Of a DNA stretch of 64,000 nt, positions 21,837 through 31,653 are shown one piece after another (the first letter of the stretch is position 1; every line of letters starts with the position of its first letter). The notes under the pieces were generated by a model. It worked only from the letters and a program-made list of their open reading frames with translations, was not told the DNA's origin and searched no databases. This DNA is from Xanthostigma xanthostigma (lineage: Eukaryota > Arthropoda > Insecta > Raphidioptera > Raphidiidae), in NCBI GenBank assembly GCA_963575645.1, contig OY754464.1, positions 2,418,001-2,482,000 on the forward strand. Reading direction: 5' to 3'. Made by a program: the position numbers and the translations under genes.

Positions 21837-22204
21837 GTAAAGCTGTAACAAACCGTATGTATTCGTTACTGAGTAACGGGTACATCGTCTGACTCGAAAT
21901 AACGAATCGTTATTTACAAATTCATTTCGTTACTCGCATCTGTCGTATATATAACCGCATCAATTAACGTCAGTTCGACTCGTTTGATGCGGTTATACGT
22001 TATACGACCGAAGTCATACCGTATCACGTATGCGACGCGCCTCGATGCGATGGTACATGCTTGATATGTTCTCTGGCTGTTAGTACACGATTGTATGTCG
22101 TATGAAAATTAACGAGTAACGTAACGATGCGAAAGTAACGGGTACTAGTTCTTTAAGTAACCAATACATACGGGTATACAATTTCTCGTTACTTTTACAG
22201 CTCT
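21837..22204. mobile_element. hAT-type MITE rich in CGTTACT words
   Basis: The ends AAAGCTGTAAC and TTACAGCTCT are inverted. The outer 8-mers AATAATGA (21829-21836) and AATAACGA (22205-22212) match 7/8. Internally, CGTATGTATTCGTTACT and inverted AGTAACCAATACATACG extend the terminal repeats. The structure fits a 368-bp hAT MITE. No transposase. Confidence 0.65.
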
Positions 22205-22641
22205 AATAACGAGATAACATATTTAAAAAATCCAGCCAATTGGGCGACGGGACCATTTCAACTTCAAAAATGTTGGCATTGGATATAGTATAATAAAGAA
22301 AATTTCTGAGATCGCGTGAGGTGACGTGAGTAATGGCTAGTATTCAATATGATTTGCTATTCGTTGCCATGGTTACCTACATAATATGTTCCACGTCATG
22401 TAAAAATTAATCAAAGCATCCTTAACTAGTTTATTTCTGACAAATTTACAATACAAAAGAGCAATTCATTTTTTTTTAATTTTCAAAATATTAAAACTAT
22501 AAAATTTAGAAACTTTCTTGAAAAAATAAATAGAATAATAAGCCGTTATGAAAATTACACCATTATTTTATAAAAAACATCACAGTGGAAAATTATCAGG
22601 AACTTGGAAATAAATAAAAACAAATGTTACGTTTTCAAATG

Positions 22642-22680
22642 TTGCAACGTTTCGTTGTTATTTACAACTTCTTCAGGCAA
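22642..22680 (-). ncRNA. Hammerhead-like ribozyme motif, element G left arm
   Basis: This is the exact inverted copy of the motif at 22843-22881, with all core bases intact. The two copies could pair with each other in a read-through transcript, which would compete with ribozyme folding. Confidence 0.6.
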
Positions 22681-22842
22681 TCTGTGTACAGAAATAAACC
22701 ACAATATAAAAACATGTAAAATGTATAAAAGATTACAAAAAATAATAACAAAATAAATAATATTACATTTGAGGTTAACATTTATGTAATAGATAAACTT
22801 TTCTGAAAACCTTCATCGTTAAACTAAAATTCTGTACACAGA

Positions 22843-22881
22843 TTGCCTGAAGAAGTTGTAAATAACAACGAAACGTTGCAA
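22843..22881 (+). ncRNA. Hammerhead-like ribozyme motif, element G right arm
   Basis: TTGC (stem I), CTGAAGA (core, 22847-22853), extra A, GTTGT and ACAAC (stem II, 5 bp), GAAA (22870-22873), ACGT palindrome (22873-22876), T (22877, predicted cleavage 3' of it), GCAA (stem I partner). All conserved core positions of a type I hammerhead are present. Stem III can only form between two molecules through ACGT, as described for Penelope-associated small hammerheads. The extra A before stem II is a deviation from the textbook motif. Confidence 0.65.
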
Positions 22882-23265
22882 CATTTGAAAACGTAACATT
22901 TGTTTTTACTTATTTCCAAGTTCCTGATAATTTTCCACTGTAATATTTACAAATCATGGATGAAAGTAATTTTTTCAATAAAAAACATCGTTATAGCATA
23001 TATCTCTTCTGCGTATGCGTCGATTTTCCCCAAAAACAGTAAAGGTCTTCATATTTGCATACCAAACATCTTCCCAAAATTCGCCCGTTTAACCTGTATC
23101 GTGCTCACATACAAACAGACTAACAGACACACAGAGTTTTTCCAAAAATATGTTTTTTGGATTCGGGGGACCTCAAAACGAAAAGATATTGTAAAATTTC
23201 GAAAAGTGATTTTTGATCTGTCATCGTGGAGTAAAGAAACACAGTCCGGGTTCGTATTTCGACGG

Positions 23266-25701
23266 TGACAGTGTTTGAAAAATAAATTTCTCAAATATAG
23301 CGATGTAACAATGGGTGTTTCTTAACAACAATAGCTGTTCTTAACAACAATAGCTATACCTGTGTTATTAATATAGTTAATATTAATGTTCGGCTGTCAT
23401 TTAAAAGAAATAATTAATTATGACTGGAATTTTAAAATAATATTGTGTATTCAACCGGTGTGGTGCAGAGCTACACTGAAATTTACAAGTCAATGAGGAA
23501 CTGGAATATAATAGGATTTGCAAGCAAACATCCTTGCGCTCCCCTGAGATCCTTGCTGGAAGGCGGAAGCCAATGACATAATACGCGTTTGTGTTAGCTA
23601 GCATTTGTATTATAAACAAAATCGAATAATGTACGGTGTTTGTTTTACGTTGTCTTTATTGCCGGCTTTTTTATTCCACTTTGCGGCAAAGCTACCGTTA
23701 CGGCGTCGTCAAATCTAGAGTTTGGGGAAAAGACATGTGAATTAAAATGTTCTCCAATTTTTTTACTCTCAATCGTTTTAAAAATTACGAAATCGGTGAC
23801 GAAAGATTTTTTGTAAGATTATCTTTGACAAAGCTACGCTACTTCAGATTGCGCTCAGTACTTTATTACTTTCCTTTTTCTCGGAGCCGACATTTGGTAA
23901 CGTTATATCGCTTCTGTGAATCTGTAGCAGCCAAATTACCATGGAGAGTAGGTACATGAATATTATATATTTTATTTAGTGGCATTTTTTTACGACTTTG
24001 CTGTGAATAAATAAATGTTTTTCGCTTAATTTCCAAGTGTTCACAATTTTTTTTAGAATATTTAAAGGTGGTTGAGTAGTGGTACGTATGAAATAAATCA
24101 CGAAATAGTTATCCCATTTCACCGGTAAGTAAATACGACATTTTACTTTAAGTGTAGACTGTTTTTGATTAACCAAATCTGAAATATATTTTTATCAATT
24201 AATTGTCGTTTTTATATGCCCTTCAAAACTGCACACCACTACCTACTTGGATGTTGTCACCACTACATTTGTATAACTGATATAGGAAATGCTATAGGTC
24301 AATTTATATTTAACGTCTTTGGTTTGCACATAAAAAAGTTGAAAAACTTATTTGTAGATATAGAAATAATTCGACATAAGAGGTTTTACCTTATTGCCAT
24401 CGATTTATAATATGAACCTTGAAATAAACTTCAATTATATTGCACATCTATAAAACTTTTTAAAGTGGGCAACAATTTCAGATTAAAAGTAGGAAAACAT
24501 AGATAATAAATTCTTATAATATTATAAACAAATCAAAAACTAATATAATATTCTGTAGCAAGAAAATATATATAAATATTATTGAGATTATGGTAAACCG
24601 TTTAGCATAAAAATGATTTATTAGTTCTCTCTCTGTACCACGTGCATCAAGCAAACTGCAAAATCATAAAATGAATATTTATAATATGTATTCACATGTA
24701 AATAATAGGGTAAAGGTACCGGTTTGCCAACCACTCACTTGCGATCAGCCTTTTATCTATGGTTTACAACAGATTTTTTGTAAGAAACTCTACCCAACAC
24801 AATATCTAAGCTTTAATATGTCAGATCCACACCTATACAATTAAAATTTCAAGTATAAAAAAATAATTTTATATTAAAAATATTAATTTTTTTAATAAAT
24901 TGGTAAAAAAAGCAGTTATTTCAAAAAAATTATAATTTTTGAATATACAATGCATTAGTTTTTCAGAAATATAGGTATAGGTACTAAGAACCGTTTTCGA
25001 GATTTTCTGGAATCTACTCGTTTTCTTTATACGTGGCTTACCTCCAGCATGTTAATTATGCACATTTTGATTGTAAATATTTCGTTTTAGAGTCGATGAA
25101 AAAATTTCATTTTTTTAAATTAAAAATAAGGCACTTTTATTAACCTTATACCTACTTTAATTTTATTAAAATCCTATGAAAAGCCGTTTTACGAGTCAAC
25201 GAGTGACTTACCTTAAGACGTAAGATCGAAATATTTTTTTGTGCATTAGTGTTGAGTAACCAGCGTTGCCATGAAAAGGATACACAATAAGAATATAAAC
25301 AAAAAAAACAAGTCAGAAAAAAATATGTGAAAAAAAGTGCTTAACCATTATCTCACTTAATCAGTTATAATTTGTTAAAGTTCACGCTACATTTGGTCCT
25401 TCGAGCCGGATTTCTAGACACCGCTTGTATATATACCTACACTTCTAAATTATCAAATTTTGATAGACCGGACGAACCTATTCCAAGTACATAAGTGGCC
25501 GACAACAGGTGCCTTTACCCTACAAATAATAAACTAAAAAGTTTGCGCTCAAACTTGACACAGAGCCCTCCTGGATATGCAACTGTGATTGTTTGTACAA
25601 TGCTTGACCTATATTTTAAAAATATTACCGCGCAGAAGTAACCAATCCGCGTACTTGACTTTAGTAGCACGTTTGAAAAATATTGCGGACCAGCATTTTA
25701 A
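23266..25701. other. 2.4-kb stretch without recognised features
   Basis: Frames of 60-81 codons on both strands show no family pattern. No tandem arrays or shared repeats were seen. This is the second largest candidate unique stretch. It could be an intron or intergenic DNA. Confidence 0.4.
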
Positions 25702-26463
25702 CCCCTTCGGTCCTGGCGATCATTTCAATGGACATAATAAAGCGTGTAATTTAAGCCAGCGTAATTAAATATCAAATAGAAACATTTCATTGTGCTTAAG
25801 GCTTGTCTGAGATGTATGCATGCCAAACAAAACAAATACTATGTGAGTGGCTAGAAATATCGAGTCAAGTGTTGACCGCAGTCATTGTAAAAGCCTACAT
25901 TGGACATACTTATTCTAACACGTGTAATTTAAGTCAGCGTAATTAAATACCAAATATAAACATTTCATTATGCTTGTGGCTTATCTGAGATGTAGGCATG
26001 CCAAACAAATCAAAGAAATACTATGTGGGTATGTAGGCATGCCAAACAAAACAAAGAAATACTGTTTGGGTAGGTAGAAATATCGAGTCAAGTGTTGACC
26101 GCAGTCATGGATTCACGCAAAGCTGGTCAAAGTGTATATTCTGATTATGTATTAATTTACATTTTACATTTACATTTTATTTAATTTACATTTTTTCTAA
26201 TTAGTATAACTTACGCATTTTCATGATGTAATCGATTTTTCTTTTGCGGATATTTATTTCAATTTTATGATGTTAACTTTACTAATTATACAAAAAGTAA
26301 TTAAGCATCTATGCTAGTGATTATGGTAAATTTTTTTTTTTTTTGACCTGTTATCCATTTCAATTTTCCGGAATTCTGTAAATGTTAAATTTAGATTTTC
26401 ACAAGCCCAACACCGTAAAAAATATTTTGTGTTTCAAAAATATAAAATTCAGGTCCGAAGGGG
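25702..26463. mobile_element. piggyBac-type non-autonomous element
   Basis: The ends CCCCTTCGGTCCTG and CAGGTCCGAAGGGG are inverted (one mismatch) and flanked on both sides by TTAA (25698-25701 and 26464-26467). TTAA duplication and CC-starting ends are the piggyBac signature. The 762-bp interior contains a direct duplication (25740-25890 and 25919-26110) with GTGTAATTTAAG(C/T)CAGCG and GAGTCAAGTGTTGACCGCAG, and within the second copy a further 46-bp duplication. No transposase. A second fragment of the family lies at 57417-58041. Confidence 0.8.
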
Positions 26464-26468
26464 TTAAT

Positions 26469-26632
26469 TGTACTATAAGACATTGCTTCTTGCCAAATTT
26501 CATGATTCTAGGTTAACAGGAAGTACCCTATAGGCTTTGATTTCCAAGAGTCTTGACAGACAGACAGACAGACGGACATCAAAGTGATCCTATAAGGGTT
26601 CCTTTTTTCCTTTAGAGGTACGGAACCCTAAA
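26469..26632 (-). mobile_element. Family M fragment
   Basis: On the minus strand: AGGGTTCCGTACCTC, AAAGGAAAAAAGGAACCC, then the GTCTGTCTGTCTGTCAAGA tract, and CATGAAATTTGGCAAGAAG. It corresponds to the first part of the copy at 53405-53912 and ends abruptly two bases beyond the piggyBac TTAA. Confidence 0.75.
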
Positions 26633-26709
26633 AATAATACGTAAACACCATCTTTTTACTTTATCGTATAGTCGGGAAAAAACCAATAACATTCACACTA
26701 CAATAAAAA

Positions 26710-26943
26710 TTGCATTTAATAAGTACTTTCCATGTTGATTTTTTAATTTCTTTAATGCAACTTCACAAAACTAGTAAGAAACGAACAAACAAAATAAAAG
26801 CAATGTTTGCAGAAATATTTTTCAAGCAATATTTCAACTTGAACAATTACTGCAATAAATGCAAATTGTTAGAAAACAGGACAAGTGAATATTTTTCTAC
26901 AGCAGTGAATATTTCAAAAGAGTTGAACAATATAAAACTTTAG
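26710..26943 (+). CDS. Weak candidate coding exon, unknown
   Basis: A 77-codon frame with an internal ATG at residue 16 or so. The peptide is lysine- and asparagine-rich with a CNKCKLLENRTSEYF run. It is not part of any repeat recognised here and lies just upstream of the candidate exon at 27004. No domain is recognised and no splice sites are convincing. It may be chance. Confidence 0.15.
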   Translation: MHLISTFHVDFLISLMQLHKTSKKRTNKIKAMFAEIFFKQYFNLNNYCNKCKLLENRTSEYFSTAVNISKELNNIKL

Positions 26944-27003
26944 TGTAATTATTATCATAGATATAAAAGTTTGCCTGCACATTTTTAATTAAATTTCTTC
27001 TAG

Positions 27004-27242
27004 CTTTCCCTATGAATTATGAGAATATAAAAAGCAACAATGGGGACATTATTACTGTTCACGACCGATGCATATGTGCAACTTGCATCATAATTGCTTT
27101 GGGGTTCATTGTTGGCGTTGCATATATATCATTGTTTACGCTTAATCCTTCGAAACCGAATCTAGTTTTGCGTTTTGTTGTAAACAAACTAACAAAGCAC
27201 AACTGTAAAAAAATGGATAATAAAAAGTTTAACAGTTTTAAA
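27004..27242 (+). CDS. Candidate exon with one transmembrane segment
   Basis: A pyrimidine-rich tract ending TTTCTTCTAG precedes the stretch, and an ATG follows at 27012. The frame encodes about 77 residues: a polar N-terminus of about 19 residues, a hydrophobic helix (about residues 21-44, starting CICATCIII), then a Lys/Asn-rich tail. This layout resembles the N-terminal signal anchor of a type II membrane protein. The frame ends at TAG just where a mariner-type MITE begins, so the tail may be MITE-derived. No homologue is recognised. Confidence 0.25.
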
Positions 27243-27679
27243 TAGACGAACAAATATTTAAAGTAATTTTTTTATCAGAATTAAAGAAAGAAAGAGAAAC
27301 GGGCTTTCAAAGTTAATTAAATTTTCAGGTCAGTTCTGGCGTTATGTTATGTCACTATGGAAATATCTTATGTCATTATCAAGTATTTACAGAAATTGTT
27401 CGAAATTGTCCCCGTTTTGTTGGACACAAAGATGCTTGCGTCGTAGCCATGCTTCTAGTAGCGCTAAGGGCCTTCTGCGAATTATTTGGGATGCCTTTCC
27501 GATTCAATTGTTTAGCGTGTGTTGGCCGGGCTTTTGAATTAATTACATAAAATTTTATCAAAACTTTGAAAGGCTATTTTTCTCTTATTTTTGATAAAAA
27601 AAGTTTCCTAAAATATTTGTTCGTCTCTTTGATTCCTACATGCTGTTAAAAAAGAAGAATCAACTTAAAAATCATTCTG
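27233..27679 (+). mobile_element. Mariner-type MITE copy 3
   Basis: The right end reads AAGTTGATTCTTC in reverse and terminates ATCATTCTG before TA. The interior matches copies 1 and 2 in inverted orientation (ACTATGGAAATAT, CGAATTATTTGGGATGC). The left end is diverged. The three overlapping frames of 60-68 codons here are repeat artefacts. Confidence 0.7.
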
Positions 27680-28127
27680 TATATGTAGTCTTTTCTACCA
27701 ATGCGTTCTAAAATCACTCACTCTACTAAATAATAGTGTTTTTGTGCCTCTTCTTCGCTAGTCAACTATGTCTGAGTGTAGAGAAAAGTATTATTTTAAA
27801 CTTTTTTTGCGATTTAAATATTTTAATTTATTTAAAACGCTTTTAGTATTCTGCCCTGTAATTTCTTTTGTCTAATGATAAACACGTGTAGGTTCGAAGG
27901 TAGTGTAGTTCTATAATAACGCCACTAGCGCCGCGCTCTGTCATTGTCGGAAGCAGGGAATTCAGGTAATGAAGTGCAATTTTGTGTAAGTGAGTTTGCC
28001 GATGCGAAACTGAGACTGAGAAAATTGTCAGCCTGCTCTCTTGTTCGTCACGATTTTTGAATGCCGCCGGTACAGTACAGCTCCAGTTATCATTTTACAA
28101 TTGCGTCGTCGAATGTTATTATTATTG
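27680..28127. other. Unassigned stretch
   Basis: No element ends and no frame. The segment 27880-28090 has higher GC content (GCCACTAGCGCCGCGCTCTG) than its surroundings. That could mark an old exon or regulatory stretch, but there is no direct evidence. Confidence 0.3.
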
Positions 28128-28420
28128 TGAAAAATAACTAAATAATTTAGAGTGATGATGATCCTGTTTAAATGTTGGAAGATTGAAGGATGAATCCTGG
28201 TGGCATAGGATCGATGAACTAAGCAAATACTGAAGGTTTTTTATTGCATTTTATTGTCTGACGTTTCGGCAAACTTTATGCCATCTTCGGAGAATCTAGA
28301 AGATTTGTACCTATATAAAAAGTTTTAAATTATTGTTGTTACAGTTGTTATTGTTAAAGTTATTGTTCTTAAAGTTGCTATTGTTAAAATTAAAGTTAAA
28401 AATTTGGCAGGTACCGGGTT
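28128..28420 (-). mobile_element. Penelope-like element P1, inverted copy
   Basis: It matches 5475-5800 in reverse: the tail with TTTAGAGTGATGATGATCC, the hammerhead-like motif (28257-28293), then the AAC/AAT-rich tract. It joins directly to a SINE fragment at 28408. No reverse transcriptase sequence. Confidence 0.6.
28257..28293 (-). ncRNA. Hammerhead-like ribozyme motif (P1)
   Basis: It has the same order as at 5622-5658, with CCGAAGA in place of CTGAAGA, GGCA/TGCC stem II, GAAACGTC and TCT/AGA stem I. Because the same CCGAAGA occurs in both copies, the change was probably in their common source. Confidence 0.45.
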
Positions 28421-28489
28421 CGAATCCCGGCGGGGGCAGATGTGGCTGGGACTTTTTCCTGCTGCCTCTCGCCGAGAAACGGTAATTCC
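28408..28489 (+). mobile_element. SINE fragment (box B and body)
   Basis: The 82 bases from GGTACCGGGTTCGAATCCC to GAGAAACGGTAATTCCT match the interior of the SINE copies at 19120 and 33722. Both ends are missing. Confidence 0.8.
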
Positions 28490-29448
28490 TAAAATTTCTT
28501 TTTGGACAAAAAAAAATTAAATCGTTAATACATCCCTTAAAATAATATTTGTTTACATTATTTAATACACCCTTCAGTAAATGAATCCCTATCCACACAC
28601 TAGTGTTTTCATAAAATGTGTAAGTCCGGTCCTGTCGGGCCGATTTTATTAAAAGTTTGGGTGCACATTTTAATCACTATCAATTAATTTTAAAACGATT
28701 CGAAGAAATTTCTCGGTATTTTTGTGTTCAAAAACATTTTTCAACCCCTAAAAACCACCCTTAAAAGGTCCGATTGGGCCCATTTTAAATAGGCTTCGTG
28801 CGATGATGGATTTCAACATGTGGACCAAATTTCGTTAAAATCAATTAACTCCTTCGAAAGTTAATATAAACAGACATTTTCAAAAATGATGCCAAACTTC
28901 TTAGAAGGCTATGAAACGTCGAGAAATTTTGGTCTGGCCCCTAGGTCCCGCCGTCCCACCGACGCCAATAGTGTACGTGCCTAATGTCAAATACACTAAA
29001 AACGTGAAATAGAGAATATATCAGTTAGATTTTCAAAATAGCAATAAATCGAAAACATTTATTATTACCAGACCCAGATAGTCTGGAGTCCGGATTGTTG
29101 GTGGAACATAACAAATGACTTTTATTATCCGTCAAATAGTCTGATCGTTCTTCCTGGCTCCAATCCGTTAGGAGCAATCGAGGATTTACTGTATTTGGGT
29201 ATATCACAGAGAATCATCTGAAAAGTTATATTTCCTAGAAGCTTTGTTATTCCCAAAAGTAAAAGGCTAAAGGCGGGTTATTTATTACTGAGCACTGAAG
29301 AGAATAATTGTTTCATTTAAATATTCATAATAAGACTTTTATTTTTGCATATTATTTCAATAATTTTCTTTGTATTTAATAAAGCATGCTTTGAAGAAAA
29401 TCCAAGTCACTGCAAACGAAATATAAATAAAATACAACAAAGTTGTGT
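28490..29448. other. Unassigned stretch with repeat-like phrases
   Basis: Phrases such as GTCCGATTGGGCCCATTTT and CTCCTTCGAAAGTTAA (28620-28880) are typical of dispersed insect repeat debris. No ends and no credible frame were found. Confidence 0.35.
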
Positions 29449-29595
29449 ATATGCCACCGGGATATTGTCAAATCCGTGATATTGTAATTTCACTAGTGAA
29501 ATTACAATATCACGATTGACAAAGAGTCGTGATATTATAATTTCACTAAGTGAAATTATAATATCACGGGTTTGACAATATCCCGGTGACATATA
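29449..29595. mobile_element. 147-bp MITE folding as two hairpins on a stem
   Basis: The outer arms with CACCGGGATATTGTCAAA are inverted (29455-29472 and 29571-29588). Between them lie two perfect palindromes: 29475-29514 (20-bp arms, no spacer) and 29528-29568 (20-bp arms, one-base spacer). Both contain GTGATATT and AATTTCACT. The single strand could fold as a cloverleaf. No TSD was resolved. Confidence 0.85.
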
Positions 29596-29618
29596 CATAT
29601 CCATAACTCATTTCAAAT

Positions 29619-30078
29619 CTCCTTGGTTTTCGGGCTTATAGGTCGCGGTCCATTGGTATTTCTGCCTGACGTTTCGTCCAAACTGCGGTGGACGTTATCA
29701 AAGGCGATGAGGCGCGGGCGAAGTTTCCTTCTAGGCAGCTCACAGGTAAGTGTGTCGACAACTGCTGTTCTCCCTGCTTTTATGCTAAGCGAGGTCAGTG
29801 TTCTCTGCTCGGTCGTAGTGTGCTCTTCTGCGATTGGTCGTTCCGCTCATGGCTCAGTACTGGCGTCCGTCCTCAGGAACTTCGACAAGCACCGAGCCAT
29901 GAGGGGAACGACCAATCACAGAAGAGCACACTACGACCGAGCAGAGAACACTAGCCTCGCTGAGCATAAAAGCAAGAAGAACAGTCGCCTAGAGGACACT
30001 GCCTGTTGTCACATCGCCTTTGATAATGACGTCTACCGCAGTCGTAGACGAAGTGTGATGTAGAAATACTAAATGACC
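29619..30078. mobile_element. Foldback Penelope-like element D, copy 1
   Basis: The inverted arms (29619-29870 and 29885-30078) share GACCAATC(A/G)CAGAAGAGCAC, GGTCGTAGTGTGCTC and GTCCACCGCAG. The left arm carries a hammerhead-like motif (29665-29703). The right-arm equivalent (about 30014-30053) has GAAGTGTG in place of GAAACGTC. A single arm recurs at 32640-32880. The 146-codon frame at 29623-30063 arises from the foldback and is not a gene. Confidence 0.65.
29665..29703 (-). ncRNA. Hammerhead-like ribozyme motif (element D)
   Basis: On the minus strand: CCT (stem I), TTGATAA (core box, two changes from CTGATGA), extra C, GTCC and GGAC (stem II), GAAA, ACGT palindrome, C, AGG (stem I partner). 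The core changes make cleavage doubtful, but the architecture is retained. Confidence 0.4.
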
Positions 30079-30080
30079 GC

Positions 30081-30112
30081 CATGATGCCCGAAGCGAGCC
30101 GAGGGCATCATG
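30081..30112. repeat. 10-bp GC-rich hairpin, 12-base loop
   Basis: CATGATGCCC (30081-30090) and GGGCATCATG (30103-30112) pair around GAAGCGAGCCGA. The stretch stands out for its GC content in an AT-rich region. No T-run follows. Confidence 0.8.
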
Positions 30113-30220
30113 CCGCGCAGTGCAAGGATATCAAACTTTCGGCTAGTGTGGGGTATACTATTTCTCTTCATAACTTGCTCGCAAGTTCGCTTATTAAATA
30201 CATTATTAATATATATTAAT

Positions 30221-30795
30221 AAGGTTAAAGATGTTTGCCTCCATTTTTAGAAAAAAACCTCACAATTTCTCCACATAAATTATATATATCACTTTACAGA
30301 TAATTGCTTGTTCTACTGACATCGACAAATAAAAAATTTATGATTGCTTTTGTTTTTGTAAAGTAATTAAAATACAGCAACGCTGAACAACGTCTGCCGT
30401 CTGACGGCTTTAATTTTGAAACAACGTCAACACTTCGACCTGTCATCTGACCTTCATATTGTAAATACTGCATACTGCCATCTGACGGCTTTAATTTTGA
30501 AACAGCGAGCAACGCTGAACAACGTCACAGCAATGCTGCATGATGCCATCTGACGGCTTAGCTCAACGCTTTTGCTACTTGCGCCTCTATATGACAATTT
30601 TAGTAAAATATATCTTCGATCTGTCATCTGAGCTTCATATTGTAATATGTACAACAAAAAGAAGAACGTTATAAGCAGTGTGCAAAATTAGAAACGAATT
30701 GAATACCTGCAATCATATTTAAAAAATAATTTTGTAAAGTGATAATTATTATACCTACTTATTTAGTGTGAATAATTCGCACAGGTCACACTAGT
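30221..30795 (+). mobile_element. 0.58-kb repeat R, copy 1 (Helitron-like ends)
   Basis: It is a direct copy of 34876-35452, about nine bases in ten identical by eye. The interior has a tandem motif GCCATCTGACGGCTT and AGCAACGCTGAACAACGTC. The 3' end reads GTGTGA, then TCACACTAG followed by T. A small hairpin ahead of CTAG|T resembles a Helitron terminus. The 5' side is A/T-rich (TATATATTAAT). The minus-strand frames inside are artefacts. Confidence 0.6.
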
Positions 30796-31653
30796 TAATT
30801 ATTAATTACATAAAAACACAGATAAATTCCAAGCAAGCAGCTTCGCTTACAATAAACAAATTATAAATGTCCGATTATTCGAATGGCACGGACCAGGTAG
30901 AGAGGTATCTTCACGAACAGGCTCGTGATGGTATACGTCTATGCTACTTAACGGAGTAGGGCACATTAAATCGGCAACCAGCAACGAGCGTCAGTCGGTC
31001 GCCTGCAATGAATAAAATAACGTTCAAAAGTGATTTATGTGCATACAACACCGACAAAACCCCCAACATTCATGTTACAACCCTGCTGCGACCTAAACGA
31101 CTATCTGCTAGAACTTTCATATACCGTGAAATCGTTTTGCATGAAAATGTTGACGCTGAAAAATGGCAATCAATTTGCACGAGCCGTATGCGGAAATTTG
31201 ACTGTTTTGATCGCCGTTTTCTGCTCATTTTTAAAATTGAACTATTATCTGTCTCTCGGGTCCGTTTCCAAAAAGAATTTGGCATCGGCATTTTGAAATC
31301 GATTTACTGCGTAGACGTAGTATGGCCGACGAACCGGCCGAGACACGTCCGATCGGTCGAAATCGTGACCGGCGTCCGCACACCTCAACTTTCAGCATAT
31401 AAAGCGCATGCGCGGTACAGTTACGTGGAATGATACTGAACGCTTGATCTATTCTGCTCGACTGCGCAAAAATGTGAAAGCACCTTTTCTTTATTTTTTT
31501 TTTAATCCAAGCACATGACTGAACAATAAAGACAGATATTTTAGAACTTCCTCTAAAAATTGGGAGTTGGTACGGCAATTTGTCCGAAAGATTCTAATTT
31601 TTAATGCTGCACCGTCTATAGTTCCCAAGGTGAGCTACCATGGAAACAATATA
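30796..31653. other. Unassigned stretch, locally GC-rich, promoter-like words
   Basis: Positions 31300-31430 are much richer in GC than the window average (CCGGCCGAGACACG). The 141-codon frame at 31008-31433 and the overlapping frames on both strands match no domain. It is not part of a recognised repeat and may be unique. See the promoter-like entry at 31398. Confidence 0.4.
31398..31423 (+). promoter_or_regulatory. Possible core promoter: TATA box plus NRF1-type site
   Basis: TATAAA (31398-31403) abuts GCGCATGCGC (31404-31413), a perfect core of the NRF1/erect-wing binding palindrome. TACAGTTA follows 14 bases later and could act as an initiator. No gene downstream is recognised, and the sites may be fortuitous. 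Confidence 0.25.

Larger units (their letters stand above)
22582..22977 (+). mobile_element. Foldback retroelement G with paired hammerhead-like motifs
   Basis: It is flanked by an exact 12-bp duplication ATAAAAAACATC (22570-22581 and 22978-22989). The arms of about 107 bp (22583-22693 and 22833-22941) are near-perfect inverted copies. The left arm has its ribozyme-like motif on the minus strand and the right arm on the plus strand. The right end alone carries an extra 36-bp tail (AATCATGGATGAAAG). The 140-bp centre is A/T-rich without coding capacity. The structure suggests a non-autonomous Penelope-like insertion. Confidence 0.8.
22425..23265 (+). mobile_element. Dispersed repeat family A, copy 2, interrupted
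   Basis: Blocks 22425-22581 and 22978-23265 match 816-975 and 1655-1905. The split is a foldback retroelement with a 12-bp target duplication. The 122-codon frame at 22900-23268 runs across the junction of the two elements and is not a gene. Confidence 0.75.

Noticed and set aside
29623..30063. 146-codon forward frame, the longest in the window
   Set aside because: It spans the two arms of a foldback element, and its second half is the antisense of the first. The openness is an effect of GC-rich inverted sequence.
31008..31433. 141-codon forward frame
   Set aside because: Overlapping frames of 88, 73 and 115 codons exist on the same and opposite strands in this GC-rich island, and no family resemblance was found. 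Kept only as a note in the unassigned entry.
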